Assembly (NCBI RefSeq): GCF_002812705.1
Contig: NZ_CP025030.1
Span: 1,116,001-1,180,000, forward strand
Source of the DNA: Achromobacter spanius
GTDB taxonomy: Bacteria > Pseudomonadota > Gammaproteobacteria > Burkholderiales > Burkholderiaceae_B
Direction of reading: 5' to 3'
Length of the DNA: 64,000 nucleotides
Shown here piece by piece: positions 16,100 through 25,517 of this stretch. Under the pieces are notes generated by a model. That model was not told the origin of the DNA, made no database searches, and worked only from the letters and a program-made list of their open reading frames with translations. How positions within the stretch are numbered: position 1 is the stretch's first letter; each line of letters opens with the position of its first letter. The position numbers were made by a program, and so were the translations under genes.

Positions 16100-17077
16100 A
16101 TGAAAGCACTGCGCCCCCTGATTGCCACCCTGGCGGCTGTTACCGCCTTCAGCGGCGCCGCCCACGCCCAAGCCACCGACTGGCCCGCCAAGCCCATCAC
16201 CATGATCGTGCCCTACGCACCGGGTGGCTTTGCAGATACGCGCGTGCGCCTCCTGGCGCGCAAGCTGGGCGAATCGCTGGGGCAACCCATCGTGGTTGAA
16301 AACAAGGCGGGCGCGGGCGGCGTGGTCGGCACCAACCTGATCGCGAAGGCCGCGCCTGACGGCTACACCATCGGCACGGGCAACCTGGCGCCCATGGCGG
16401 TCAACCCGACGCTGATGAAGGACATGCCCTACAGCCCGCAAAAGGACTTGGCGCCGATCATCCTGATCGAGAACAGCCCGCTGGTGCTTAGCGTGAACAA
16501 CGAGCTGCCGGTCAAGACGCTGGACGACCTGATCGCGCTGGCCAAGAAGCAACCCGGCAAGCTGTCGTTCGGCTCGTCCGGGGTGGGCGGCGCGCATCAC
16601 CTGTCGGGCGAAATGTTCCGTGAACAAGCCAAGATCGACATCGTGCACGTGCCCTACAAAGGCGGCAGCTTGGCCGCCACCGACTTGATGGGCGGCCATA
16701 TCTCGATGATGTTCGAAATGGGCTATTCGGCGCTGCCGGCCATCCAGGGTTCCAAGATCCACCCCATTGCCGTCACGTCCGCCAAGCGCCTGGCCGTGTT
16801 GCCCAATGTGCCGACGATGGCCGAATCGGGCCTGACCGGCTTTGAGTCCTACAACTGGCAAGGCATCGTCGCCCCGGCCGGCACGCCCGCGCCGATCATC
16901 GCCAAGCTGAACGCCGAGTTCAACCGCATCCTGAAACAACCGGACGTGCAAAAGGCCATTGCCGACACCGGCAGCCAGGCCGGCGGCGGCACGCCCGAGG
17001 AATTCGCGGCCTTCATCAAGAGCGAAACCGAAAAGTGGGCCCACGTCATCAAGGCTGGAAACATCCAGCTTCAATAA
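16100..17077 (+). CDS. Bug-family (TctC-type) periplasmic solute-binding protein
   Basis: 325 residues with a signal peptide cleaved near SGAAHAQA (residue 24). The mature protein begins with the family signature WPAKPITMIVPYAPGGFADTRVRLLARKLGE, then ENKAGAGGVVGTNLIAKAAPDGYT. Bug proteins bind carboxylates and other small organic ligands, and are highly expanded in Alcaligenaceae. GAGGAG lies upstream of the ATG. No TctA/TctB membrane partners are encoded nearby; the neighbour is an MFS transporter. The ligand is unknown. Confidence 0.93.
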   Translation: MKALRPLIATLAAVTAFSGAAHAQATDWPAKPITMIVPYAPGGFADTRVRLLARKLGESLGQPIVVENKAGAGGVVGTNLIAKAAPDGYTIGTGNLAPMAVNPTLMKDMPYSPQKDLAPIILIENSPLVLSVNNELPVKTLDDLIALAKKQPGKLSFGSSGVGGAHHLSGEMFREQAKIDIVHVPYKGGSLAATDLMGGHISMMFEMGYSALPAIQGSKIHPIAVTSAKRLAVLPNVPTMAESGLTGFESYNWQGIVAPAGTPAPIIAKLNAEFNRILKQPDVQKAIADTGSQAGGGTPEEFAAFIKSETEKWAHVIKAGNIQLQ

Positions 17078-17094
17078 CCCAAAGGAGTCACCCC

Positions 17095-18156
17095 ATGTCC
17101 CCCCGTCTGCTTGATCTGCTGAAGCTGGACCATCCCATCATCCAGGCGCCCATGGCTGGCGGCGCCACGACGGTGGAGCTGGTGTCGGAGGCATCCAAGG
17201 CGGGGGTCCTGGGATCGCTTGGGGCGGCTTACATGAGCCCGGCGCAGATTGAAGCCGCCGTGGTCGGCATCCGCGCCCAAACGGACCGGCCGTTCGCGAT
17301 CAACCTGTTCGCCACCGTGCCGGACCAACCAATGCAGGGCGATGCCAACCGAATGCTGGCCTTGATGGCCCGCTACCACGCGCAATTGGGCCTGCCGGCC
17401 CCGACCATGCCGGGTCCGCAGGCGGATCCGCTGCCCGGCCAGATCGACGCCATCCTGCGACTGCGCCCCGCCGTCTTCAGCTTCACGTTCGGCCGCATCG
17501 CCCCCGATGTCCTGGCGCGCTGCCGCGAACTGGGCATCCTGACGGTGGGCACCGCCACCACGGTACGCGAAGCGGTCACGCTGGAGCAGGACGGGGTGGA
17601 CGCCGTGGTGGCCCAGGGCGCGGAAGCGGGCGGGCATCGCGGCACGTTCCTGGATGGTTTCGAGCAATCGCTGATCGGCACCATGGCGCTGGTGCCCCAG
17701 ATGGCGGACGCGGTCTCGCTGCCGGTGATCGCGTCCGGCGGCATCATGGATGGCCGTGGCATCGCCGCCTCGCTGGCGCTGGGCGCCCAGGCGGCACAAA
17801 TGGGGACGGCCTTTCTGACGACCGATGAATCCGGCATCAGCGACGCCTACAAGGCCGTGCTGCCGGCATCGCGGTCGGAACAATCGCGCGTGACCCGGGC
17901 GTTTTCCGGCCGCCCCGCGCGCGGCATCGCCAACGCCTTCATGCAGGACGCGGACGCCATCGCGGCCGACATCCTGCCTTATCCGCTGCAAAACGCCCTG
18001 ACGCGCCCGATGCGCACGGAAGGCGGCAAGGCGGGAAACATCAATGTTCTGTCCCTGTGGGCGGGTCAGGCCGCGCCGCTGGCCCGGCGCGAGTCCACGG
18101 CGGACCTGGTCCGCCGCCTGGCGCGGGAATTCGCCACTGCGCAGGCGCGCCGCTAG
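17095..18156 (+). CDS. Nitronate monooxygenase (2-nitropropane dioxygenase family)
   Basis: 353-residue FMN-dependent TIM-barrel enzyme that oxidises alkyl nitronates. Visible: HPIIQAPMAGG at the N-terminus, GVLGSLGAAYMSPAQ, PFAINLFATVP, the phosphate-binding and catalytic region VVAQGAEAGGHRGTF (about 180-195) and IASGGIMDGRGIAASLALGAQAAQMGTAF. The ATG at 17095 follows AAAGGAGTCACCCC, 17 bp after the Bug gene, so it is in the same operon. The natural substrate in this cluster is unknown. Confidence 0.9.
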   Translation: MSPRLLDLLKLDHPIIQAPMAGGATTVELVSEASKAGVLGSLGAAYMSPAQIEAAVVGIRAQTDRPFAINLFATVPDQPMQGDANRMLALMARYHAQLGLPAPTMPGPQADPLPGQIDAILRLRPAVFSFTFGRIAPDVLARCRELGILTVGTATTVREAVTLEQDGVDAVVAQGAEAGGHRGTFLDGFEQSLIGTMALVPQMADAVSLPVIASGGIMDGRGIAASLALGAQAAQMGTAFLTTDESGISDAYKAVLPASRSEQSRVTRAFSGRPARGIANAFMQDADAIAADILPYPLQNALTRPMRTEGGKAGNINVLSLWAGQAAPLARRESTADLVRRLAREFATAQARR

Positions 18157-18253
18157 GCGCGGGCAGGCGGCATCCCGGTCTCCCCCCGGCAAGCCGGGGC
18201 GGGCCGAATTGTCCCCCATGCCGAAAACACTGTTCCACGGGCGGCCCCTTACA

Positions 18254-18281
18254 TTGTGATTACAAAGCGTCGAGCTACAAT
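18254..18281 (+). promoter_or_regulatory. Candidate promoter of the mla operon
   Basis: TTGTGA (18254-18259), 16-bp spacer, TACAAT (18276-18281). It lies about 160 bp before mlaF in the gap 18157-18444, which otherwise shows only a GC-rich hairpin (CCCCGG/CCGGGG, 18184-18199) without a U-run. Confidence 0.45.
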
Positions 18282-18444
18282 GGCGCCTCGCCGCTGGGAG
18301 CCATGGTCTGTCTTGGCCCCCGCACCTGAGTAACCGGGCGCTTCCCGCCGCCGCTTGTCTCGCCCCCGCAGCCTCGGCTATCCGCCCTGCGGATCGACAA
18401 GCCGACAGGGCAAGCTCCGCCACCGAAACACCCTTTCGTTGCCC

Positions 18445-19281
18445 ATGCCCGCTCAATCAAGCAGCACCCCGGAATTCGCCCTGCGCCTGGACGGTGTGGC
18501 GCTAGGCTATGGTGATTTCACCGTCTTGCGCGACATCTCCATGGACGTGCGCGCGGGCGAAGTGGTCGCCATCATGGGCGGCTCGGGCTCGGGCAAGACC
18601 ACGCTGTTGCGCGCGGCCACCGGCCAGCTCATCGCCCGGCAAGGCCAGGTGCATGCATTCGGCCAGGACATCAGCCGCGCCAACCCCGACGAATTGCAGG
18701 CCCTGCGCAAGCGCATGGGCGTGCTGTTCCAGCAAGGCGCGCTGTTCACCGATCTGAACGTCTTCGAAAACGTCGCTTTCCCGCTGCGCGAACACACCCG
18801 CCTGTCCGAAGCCGACGTTACCGAGCGGGCACTGGACAAACTCGACGCCGTTGGCCTGCGGGCTGCCGCGCATCTGAAGGTTGCCGAAATCTCCGGCGGC
18901 ATGGCGCGGCGCGTGGCCTTGGCGCGCGCCGTGGTGCTGGAACCCGAACTCATCCTGTACGACGAGCCCTTTGCCGGACTGGACCCGATCTCGCTGGGCA
19001 TTACCGCCCGCCTGATCCGCCACCTGGCCGACCGCCTGGGCTGCGCCTCGGTGCTGATCACCCACGACGTTCAAGAATCCTTTTCCATCGCCGACCACGT
19101 GTACCTCGTCGGCCAGGGCAAGCTGGCCGCGGCCGGCACGCCTGAAACGCTGTCGGCGTCGCAAGACCCCTATGTCCAGCAATTCCTGAAAGGCGAACCC
19201 GACGGCCCGGTCGCGTTCCAGTACCCCGAGACACCCGCTTTCCAAAAGTGGCTGTCCCAACAGAAAGGGCGCAAAGAATGA
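18445..19281 (+). CDS. mlaF: Phospholipid transport ATP-binding protein MlaF
   Basis: 278-residue ATPase of the MlaFEDB inner-membrane complex that moves phospholipids between membranes and keeps the outer membrane asymmetric. Walker [12 protein letters not shown], signature [14 protein letters not shown] and Walker [16 protein letters not shown] are present; the SGGM variant is typical of MlaF. ATG 18445 is taken as start; the in-frame codons upstream look non-coding. The stop overlaps the mlaE start (ATGA). Confidence 0.95.
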   Translation: MPAQSSSTPEFALRLDGVALGYGDFTVLRDISMDVRAGEVVAIMGGSGSGKTTLLRAATGQLIARQGQVHAFGQDISRANPDELQALRKRMGVLFQQGALFTDLNVFENVAFPLREHTRLSEADVTERALDKLDAVGLRAAAHLKVAEISGGMARRVALARAVVLEPELILYDEPFAGLDPISLGITARLIRHLADRLGCASVLITHDVQESFSIADHVYLVGQGKLAAAGTPETLSASQDPYVQQFLKGEPDGPVAFQYPETPAFQKWLSQQKGRKE

Positions 19282-20066
19282 GCGGTTCCAACAACGCGGT
19301 CGACGCGGTGGGCGGCTGGGTGCGCAAGCAAGTCTCCGGCATCGGCTTTTTCACCCGCTTTTTCGGCGGCATGCTGGCGCGCAGCGGCATCGTGTTCTCG
19401 CGGCCGCGCCTGGTGTCGCAGCAAGTCCATTTCATCGGCAACTATTCGCTGCTGATCATCGCCGTGTCGGGCATGTTCGTGGGCTTCGTGCTGGGGCTGC
19501 AAGGCTATTACACGCTGAACCGCTACGGCTCCGAAGAAGCGCTGGGCCTGCTGGTGGCGCTGTCGCTGGTGCGCGAACTGGGGCCTGTCGTCACGGCGCT
19601 GCTGTTCGCGGGGCGGGCGGGCACGTCGCTCACCGCCGAGATCGGCCTGATGAAGGCGGGCGAGCAACTGGCCGCCATGGAAGTCATGGCGGTCGACCCC
19701 ATCCGCCGCGTGCTGGTGCCGCGCCTGTGGGGCGGCATCATCGCCATGCCTATTTTGGCGGCGGTGTTTTCCATGGTGGGCATCCTGGGCGGCTGGGTCG
19801 TCGGCGTCGTGATGATCGGCGTGGACGCGGGCGCTTTCTGGTCGCAAATGCAAAGCGGCGTCGACGTCTGGAAAGACGTGGCCAACGGCGTCATCAAGAG
19901 CGTGGTGTTCGGCATCACGGTCACACTGGTCGCGCTTTACGAAGGCTGGCAGGCCAAGCCCACCCCGGAGGGCGTTGCGCGCGCCACCACGCGCACCGTG
20001 GTCGTGGGTTCCCTGGCGGTACTTGGGCTGGACTTCCTGCTCACCGCCTTGATGTTTGGAAATTGA
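19278..20066 (+). CDS. mlaE: Phospholipid transport permease MlaE
   Basis: 262-residue membrane permease of the Mla complex. The MlaE family signatures are present: [24 protein letters not shown], then [45 protein letters not shown], a coupling-helix region that contacts MlaF. About five membrane segments. The start overlaps mlaF by four bases. Confidence 0.95.
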   Translation: MSGSNNAVDAVGGWVRKQVSGIGFFTRFFGGMLARSGIVFSRPRLVSQQVHFIGNYSLLIIAVSGMFVGFVLGLQGYYTLNRYGSEEALGLLVALSLVRELGPVVTALLFAGRAGTSLTAEIGLMKAGEQLAAMEVMAVDPIRRVLVPRLWGGIIAMPILAAVFSMVGILGGWVVGVVMIGVDAGAFWSQMQSGVDVWKDVANGVIKSVVFGITVTLVALYEGWQAKPTPEGVARATTRTVVVGSLAVLGLDFLLTALMFGN

Positions 20067-20078
20067 AACGGATTGATC

Positions 20079-20576
20079 ATGTCACGCGAAAAAACCGACT
20101 TCTGGGTAGGCCTGTTCGTATTGCTGGGCGCGGTCGCGCTGGTGTTCCTGGCGTTGCGGGCCGGCAACCTCAGCACCTTTTCCTTCGCCCCCACCTATAC
20201 GCTTTCCGCCAATTTCGATAACGTAGGCGGCCTCAAGCCGCGCGCGGCCGTCAAGAGCGCGGGCGTTGTGGTGGGCCGCGTGTCCAGCATCACCTTCGAC
20301 GACAAGACCTTCCAGGCGGTCGTGTCGGTGAACCTGGAAAAGGCCTATCAGTTTCCGAAAGACTCGTCGGCCTCGATCCTCACATCCGGCTTGCTGGGCG
20401 AGCAGTACCTGGGCTTGACGGCGGGTAGCGAAGAAGAGAACTTTACCGACGGCGGAAAAATCCGCTATACACAGAGCGCGGTTGTGCTGGAGCAGTTGAT
20501 CAGCCAGTTCCTGTACGGGTCCGCCGAAAAAGAAGGCACCACTTCGCCTGAACCTGCCGCGAAAGCGCCAAATTAA
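20079..20576 (+). CDS. mlaD: MCE-domain phospholipid-binding protein MlaD
   Basis: 165 residues: one N-terminal membrane anchor (about 9-28, VGLFVLLGAVALVFLALRAGN) and one periplasmic MCE domain (ANFDNVGGLKPRAAVKSAGVVVGRVSSI). MlaD hexamers form the lipid tunnel on top of MlaE. The C-terminus ends in a short Pro/Ala-rich tail. It starts 12 bp after mlaE. Confidence 0.94.
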   Translation: MSREKTDFWVGLFVLLGAVALVFLALRAGNLSTFSFAPTYTLSANFDNVGGLKPRAAVKSAGVVVGRVSSITFDDKTFQAVVSVNLEKAYQFPKDSSASILTSGLLGEQYLGLTAGSEEENFTDGGKIRYTQSAVVLEQLISQFLYGSAEKEGTTSPEPAAKAPN

Positions 20577-20656
20577 AGACGATGCGCAACGGGCCGTAAC
20601 GGGCCGCGCCTCGACATCGCCGTAACATAAGAATCGTTGATAGGGATCTCCTGATC

Positions 20657-21457
20657 ATGAACAAGAACGCACTTTCCCGAATTGCCACCATCGCGGCGGC
20701 GGGTGTCCTGATGGCCGGCTGTGCCGCGCCGCAGAACCCGGACCCGCGCGATCCGTGGGAAGGCTTCAACCGGGGCGTTTACAAGTTCAATGACACGGTC
20801 GACCGCGCGGTATTCAAGCCGGTGGCCCAGGCCTATACCTACGTCACGCCGCAGCCCGTGCGCAGTTGCGTGCACAACATCTTCAGCAACATGACCGACC
20901 TCTGGTCGGGCACGAACAGCTTCCTGCAAGGCCGTGGCCACGACTTCGTGAACACGCTGGGCCGCTTCCTGTTCAACACCACCATGGGCGTGGGCGGCTG
21001 CTTTGACGTGGCCTCGGCCAATGGCGCGCGCAAGATCCCGAACGACTTCGGCACCACGCTGGGCGTGTGGGGCTTTGGCCAGGGCCCGTACCTGGTGCTG
21101 CCGATCTTTGGTTCGTCGTCCGTGCGCGACGGCGTCGGCCTGGCCGGCGACTTCGCCGGCACCACCTACGGGTACATGGGCATCGACTCCATCGACAACG
21201 TGCGCCTGCGCAACTCGCTGTGGGGCCTGCGCCTGGTCGACACCCGCGCCAGCCTGCTGGACGCCACCGACACGGTCGACCGCGTGGCCCTGGACCCGTA
21301 CAGCTTCATCCGCGACGCCTATCTGCAACGCCGCAACGCCATGGTGATGGGCCACCGCGTTGACGACGAAAGCTCGTTGCCCAACTACGAAGACGACGAG
21401 GACGATGCCCCTGCCGCCGGCAAGGCCGCCCCGGCGCCGGCGCCCGCAACCAAGTAA
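20657..21457 (+). CDS. mlaA: Outer-membrane lipoprotein MlaA (VacJ)
   Basis: 266-residue lipoprotein that removes misplaced phospholipids from the outer leaflet. Lipobox LMAGC with Cys22 as the lipidated residue. Family motifs: DPWEGFNRGVYKFNDTVDRAVFKPVAQAYTYVTP, NIFSNMTDLWSGTNSFLQG and GFGQGPYLVLPIFGSSSVRDGVG. The tail after residue 240 is acidic, then Ala/Pro-rich (about NYEDDEDDAPAAG) and probably disordered. Having mlaA inside the mla operon is usual in betaproteobacteria. Confidence 0.95.
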   Translation: MNKNALSRIATIAAAGVLMAGCAAPQNPDPRDPWEGFNRGVYKFNDTVDRAVFKPVAQAYTYVTPQPVRSCVHNIFSNMTDLWSGTNSFLQGRGHDFVNTLGRFLFNTTMGVGGCFDVASANGARKIPNDFGTTLGVWGFGQGPYLVLPIFGSSSVRDGVGLAGDFAGTTYGYMGIDSIDNVRLRNSLWGLRLVDTRASLLDATDTVDRVALDPYSFIRDAYLQRRNAMVMGHRVDDESSLPNYEDDEDDAPAAGKAAPAPAPATK

Positions 21458-21496
21458 GCTGTGGCCTTGCGTTCATCGGTACAGTAAGGAGTTTTG

Positions 21497-22126
21497 ATGC
21501 GATTTGCTTTTGTTTCCCTGTTGCAACGCCTGGCCTTCGCGGGCCTTGTCGGCCTTGTTGCGGCCGGCGCTGCCCAGGCCAAGCCCGATCCCAATGGCCC
21601 GCCCGACCAATTCGTCATCGCCACGGCCAATGAGGCCCTGGACGTGCTGAAGGCCGACGGTGCCGTCAAAGCCGGCAACACCGCGCGCATCAACGAAGTG
21701 GTGAACCAGCACATCCTGCCGTACGTCAACTTCCAGAAGACCACACGCCTGGCCGCCGGCCGCTTCTGGCGCCAGGCTTCCGAGCAGCAAAAGACCGAAC
21801 TGGCCGATGCGTTCCGTGGCACGCTGGTTCGTACCTACAGCGGCGCGCTGACGCGCGTCACGCCCGACACCTCGGTCAAGGCGCTGCCGTTCCGTGGCGA
21901 TCCCAAGGCCGACGACGTGGTCGTGCGCACGCTGATCAGCCAGTCCAACGGCCAGCCCACCGGCGTGGACTACCGCCTGGAAAAGACCCCGCAAGGCTGG
22001 AAGATCTACGACATGAACGTCGAAGGCATCTGGCTGATTGAAAACTACCGCAACCAGTTTGCGCAGCAGATCAACCAGAGCGGCATCGACGGCCTGATCC
22101 AGGCACTGAACAAGCGCAACCAGTAA
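21497..22126 (+). CDS. mlaC: Periplasmic phospholipid shuttle MlaC
   Basis: 209-residue soluble carrier that ferries phospholipid between MlaA and MlaD. Signal peptide cleaved near GAAQAKP (residue 28). Core motifs TTRLAAGRFWRQASEQQKTELADAFRGTLVRTYSGAL and GVDYRLEKTPQGWKIYDMNVEGIWLIENYRNQF are typical. ATG 21497 follows AAGGAGTTTTG. An MlaB (STAS) gene would normally follow, but only 174 bp with a terminator separate this from the next gene. Confidence 0.94.
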   Translation: MRFAFVSLLQRLAFAGLVGLVAAGAAQAKPDPNGPPDQFVIATANEALDVLKADGAVKAGNTARINEVVNQHILPYVNFQKTTRLAAGRFWRQASEQQKTELADAFRGTLVRTYSGALTRVTPDTSVKALPFRGDPKADDVVVRTLISQSNGQPTGVDYRLEKTPQGWKIYDMNVEGIWLIENYRNQFAQQINQSGIDGLIQALNKRNQ

Positions 22127-22147
22127 GCGCAAGGTTTCGGCTGCTTT

Positions 22148-22188
22148 CGGCCCGGCGCGCCCTCAGTGGCCCGCCGGGCCGATTATTT
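22148..22188 (+). terminator. Terminator of the mla operon
   Basis: CGGCCCGGCG (22148-22157) and CGCCGGGCCG (22172-22181) form a perfect 10-bp stem, followed by ATTATTT. A TATAAT at about 22257 may be the -10 of the next transcription unit. Confidence 0.7.
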
Positions 22189-22300
22189 CGGGGACGTATA
22201 ACCTGTGCATCCCCCACGCTCGCCGGGGCCATAGGCGCTTGCCGTCACGGCGCGCTTATATAATGATCAATTCGCTCTTTTCCGGGCAACACCCGCCGTC

Positions 22301-23113
22301 ATGTCAGCCGTCAGTCTCGAAAACGTCTCCAAGATCTACTCGCCGCGCCAGCGCGGCTGGCAAAAGCTGCTTGGGCGCAAGCCCACCCCCGGCTTCCAGG
22401 CGCTGGACAACGTCAGCCTGAACATCGAGCACGGCGAATTCTTCGGCCTGCTGGGGCCCAATGGCGCGGGCAAGACCACCCTGATTTCGATTCTTGCCGG
22501 TTTGGCGCACGCCACTTCCGGCCGGGCCAGCGTCTGTGGCTATGACGTCGTCACCGACTACAAGGCCGCGCGGCGTTCGCTGGGCGTCGTGCCCCAAGAG
22601 CTGGTCTACGACCCGTTCTTCACCGTGCGCGAAACGCTGCGCATCCAGTCCGGCTACTTCGGCCTGCGCAACAACGACGACTGGATCGACGAAATCCTGT
22701 TCAACCTGGGCCTGGCCGACAAGGCCGACAACAACATGCGCGCGCTGTCCGGCGGCATGAAACGCCGCGTGCTGGTGGCGCAAGCGCTGGTGCACCGCCC
22801 GCCGGTCATCGTGCTGGACGAACCCACGGCGGGCGTTGACGTCGACCTGCGCCGCACGCTGTGGGAATTCATTTCGCGCCTGAACAAGGCCGGCCACACC
22901 ATCATGCTGACCACGCATTACCTGGAAGAAGCGGAAGCCCTGTGCGGCCGCATCGCCATGCTCAAGCGCGGCCGCATCGTCGCGCTGGACACCACGCAGG
23001 CGCTGATGGCGCGCGTGGGCGGTGTCGACCTGGAAGACGCTTTCGTGCGCATCATGCACCAAGGCGACGAACCCGCCGCGCCCGCTCTGCAACCTGAAGA
23101 GATCTCGTCATGA
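22301..23113 (+). CDS. ABC-2 type transporter, ATP-binding protein
   Basis: 270-residue ATPase of a two-gene exporter similar in build to E. coli YadG/YadH. Walker A GPNGAGKTTLISIL, signature LSGGMKRRVLVAQALVHRP and Walker B VIVLDEPTAGVDVDLR are intact. Its stop overlaps the permease start (ATGA). The gene sits between mla and ibaG-murA, a common betaproteobacterial arrangement that suggests an envelope role. The substrate is not known. Confidence 0.92.
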   Translation: MSAVSLENVSKIYSPRQRGWQKLLGRKPTPGFQALDNVSLNIEHGEFFGLLGPNGAGKTTLISILAGLAHATSGRASVCGYDVVTDYKAARRSLGVVPQELVYDPFFTVRETLRIQSGYFGLRNNDDWIDEILFNLGLADKADNNMRALSGGMKRRVLVAQALVHRPPVIVLDEPTAGVDVDLRRTLWEFISRLNKAGHTIMLTTHYLEEAEALCGRIAMLKRGRIVALDTTQALMARVGGVDLEDAFVRIMHQGDEPAAPALQPEEISS

Positions 23114-23922
23114 CGCAGTCCAACGCGACCGCCAGCCAGCCGCTGGTGCAGCCCCGCCTGGATGCGGGTTCCGGCTTTCCCACCCTGCTGCGCAAGGAAT
23201 TGCTGCGCTTCTGGAAGGTGGGTTTCCAGACCATCGCCGCGCCCGTCATCACGGCGCTGCTGTATCTGCTGGTTTTCGCGCACGTGCTGGAAGGGCGCCT
23301 GATGGTGTATGGCACCGTGCCCTACACCGCGTTCCTGATCCCCGGGCTGATGATGATGAGCATGCTGCAAAACGCCTTCGCCAACCCGTCCTCGTCTCTG
23401 ATCCAAAGCCGCATCACGGGCAACCTGGTCTTCATGCTGCTGCCGCCGCTGTCGCACCGCGACATCTTCGGCGCCTTCGTGCTGGCGGCCATCGTGCGCG
23501 GCCTGACGGTGGGCGTGTTCGTCTGGTTCGTGGCGCTGTGCTTTGTGTCGCTGGTGCCGGCCAACCCGCTGTGGCTGCTGGTCTTCGCGGTGCTGTCCTG
23601 CGGCATCATGGCGGTGCTGGGCGTGGTCGCGGGCCTGTGGTCTGAAAAATTCGACCAACTGGCCGCCTTCCAGAACTTTTTGATCATGCCCGCGACGTTC
23701 CTGTCCGGCGTGTTCTATTCCATCCACACCCTGCCGCCGTTCTGGCAGGCCGTGTCCCACTGGAACCCCATCTTCTACGCCATCGACGGTTTCCGCTACG
23801 GATTCTTCTCGGTGTCGGACGTCTCGCCCTGGCGCAGCCTGGCGGTGGTGACGGGGGTATTCCTGGCGCTCTCGCTTTACGCGCTGCGGCTTCTGGCCAG
23901 CGGCTACAAACTCAGGAACTGA
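23110..23922 (+). CDS. ABC-2 type transporter, permease
   Basis: 270 residues with six membrane segments of the ABC-2 permease fold. Conserved parts: FPTLLRKELLRFWKVGFQTIAAPVITALLYLLVF at the N-terminus and the family signature near 190-225 (FQNFLIMPATFLSGVFYSIHTLPPFWQ). It partners with the ATPase that overlaps it by four bases. YadH-like; substrate unknown. Confidence 0.92.
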   Translation: MTQSNATASQPLVQPRLDAGSGFPTLLRKELLRFWKVGFQTIAAPVITALLYLLVFAHVLEGRLMVYGTVPYTAFLIPGLMMMSMLQNAFANPSSSLIQSRITGNLVFMLLPPLSHRDIFGAFVLAAIVRGLTVGVFVWFVALCFVSLVPANPLWLLVFAVLSCGIMAVLGVVAGLWSEKFDQLAAFQNFLIMPATFLSGVFYSIHTLPPFWQAVSHWNPIFYAIDGFRYGFFSVSDVSPWRSLAVVTGVFLALSLYALRLLASGYKLRN

Positions 23923-23927
23923 CGTCC

Positions 23928-24173
23928 ATGCTTCCCACTCCCGCGCAAGTCCGCCAATACATTGCGGACGGCCTGTCCTGTGAACATCTTGACGTACAAG
24001 GCGACGGCTCGCACTTCGACGCCGTCATCGTCAGCGCGGCCTTCGAAGGCAAGCGCCTGATCCAGCGTCATCAAATGGTCTACGCCGCCCTGGGCGACCG
24101 CATGAAGGCCGAGATCCACGCCCTGTCGATGCGCACACTGACTCCCGACGAATACCAGCAAGCAGGCAAGTAA
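23928..24173 (+). CDS. ibaG: BolA-family protein IbaG
   Basis: 81-residue BolA-like protein; with monothiol glutaredoxins such proteins bind 2Fe-2S clusters. Readable motifs: [46 protein letters not shown], with the invariant His (RHQMVY). The gene lies next to murA as in E. coli (yrbA-murA), and its TAA stop shares one base with the murA ATG. Confidence 0.93.
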   Translation: MLPTPAQVRQYIADGLSCEHLDVQGDGSHFDAVIVSAAFEGKRLIQRHQMVYAALGDRMKAEIHALSMRTLTPDEYQQAGK

Positions 24174-25441
24174 TGGATAAGCTGCGCATCACCGGCGGTA
24201 CGCCACTACACGGCGAGATCTCGATTTCCGGCGCCAAGAATTCGGCCCTGCCGATTCTGTGCGCCGGCCTCTTGACCGCCGACGCGCTGACGCTGACCAA
24301 CGTGCCGCACCTGAATGACACGGCCACGATGCTGCGCCTGCTGGCGCGCATGGGCATGCAAGCCACGCGCGGCACCGACGGCGTGGTGACGCTGCAAGCG
24401 GACCGCGTCGACAACCTGGAAGCGCCGTACGACCTGGTCAAGACGATGCGCGCGTCGATCCTGGTGCTGGGCCCCTTGCTGGCCCGCTTCGGCGAAGCCC
24501 GTGTCAGCCTGCCGGGCGGCTGCACCATCGGCCAGCGGCCGGTGGACCAGCACATCAAGGGCCTGGCCGCGCTGGGCGCGGAAATCAGCATTGAACACGG
24601 CTTCGTCGTGGCGCGCGCCAAGCGCTTGAAGGGCGCGTCCGTGCGCACCGACATGGTCACCGTCACCGGCACCGAGAACCTGCTGATGGCCGCCGTGCTG
24701 GCCGACGGCCAGACCGTGCTGGAAAACGCGGCTTGCGAACCGGAAGTGGTGGACCTGGCCGAACTGCTTATCAAGATGGGCGCCCGCATCCAGGGCCACG
24801 GCACCGGCCGCATCGTGATCGACGGCGTTGAGCGCCTGCATGGCGCCGAGCACCGCGTCATCTCCGACCGCATTGAAGCCGGCACCTTCCTGTGCGCCGT
24901 GGGCGCGGCGGGTGGCGACATCCGCCTGACCAACACCGACCCCGCCATCCTGGGCGCCACGCTGGACAAGCTGGCCGACGCCGGCCTGACCATCGAAACC
25001 GGCCCCGACTGGATCCGGGGCGCGATGTCCACGCGCCCCAAGGCCGTCGGGTTCCGCACGCATGAATATCCCGGCTTCGCCACCGACATGCAGGCCCAGG
25101 TCATGGCGTTGAACGCCGTGGCGGAAGGCACGTCCGTCATCGTCGAAACCATCTTCGAAAACCGCTACATGCACGTGCAGGAACTGCGCCGCATGGGCGC
25201 CGACATCGACATCGACGGCCACACCGCCGTGGTGCGTGGCGTGAAGCGCCTGTCGGGCGCCACCGTCATGGCCACCGACCTGCGCGCGTCAGCCAGCCTG
25301 GTCATCGCCGGCCTGGCGGCCGACGGCGACACGCTGGTCGACCGCATCTACCACCTGGATCGTGGCTACGACCAGATGGAAGTCAAACTGCGCGCCCTGG
25401 GCGCGAATATCCAACGCGTGACCGGCAAGGAACAGGCATGA
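24173..25441 (+). CDS. murA: UDP-N-acetylglucosamine 1-carboxyvinyltransferase (MurA)
   Basis: 422-residue cytosolic enzyme for the first committed step of peptidoglycan synthesis (PEP transfer to UDP-GlcNAc). Lys22 in [13 protein letters not shown] and the catalytic Cys117 in [14 protein letters not shown] are present; the Cys is the residue attacked by fosfomycin, so this copy should be sensitive. It is translationally coupled to ibaG. Confidence 0.97.
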   Translation: MDKLRITGGTPLHGEISISGAKNSALPILCAGLLTADALTLTNVPHLNDTATMLRLLARMGMQATRGTDGVVTLQADRVDNLEAPYDLVKTMRASILVLGPLLARFGEARVSLPGGCTIGQRPVDQHIKGLAALGAEISIEHGFVVARAKRLKGASVRTDMVTVTGTENLLMAAVLADGQTVLENAACEPEVVDLAELLIKMGARIQGHGTGRIVIDGVERLHGAEHRVISDRIEAGTFLCAVGAAGGDIRLTNTDPAILGATLDKLADAGLTIETGPDWIRGAMSTRPKAVGFRTHEYPGFATDMQAQVMALNAVAEGTSVIVETIFENRYMHVQELRRMGADIDIDGHTAVVRGVKRLSGATVMATDLRASASLVIAGLAADGDTLVDRIYHLDRGYDQMEVKLRALGANIQRVTGKEQA

Positions 25442-25444
25442 AAT

Positions 25445-25500
25445 GTAGTAGCCCCCACGCTACGCCTTCGGCTTGCTGCCCCCCGAGTGGGTCCGTTCAT
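25445..25500. repeat. Short intergenic sequence resembling a dispersed repeat, between murA and hisG
   Basis: The gap contains GTAGCCCCCACGCTACGCC, then TTCGGCTTGCTGCCCCCCG. The C-rich blocks around CGCTACG / TTCGGCTTGC look like a short dispersed repeat of Alcaligenaceae and related genomes, but only one copy is in this window, so this is a recollection and not a demonstration. It separates murA from the his operon. Confidence 0.3.
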
Positions 25501-25517
25501 TTTGAGGCTGCCCGGCA

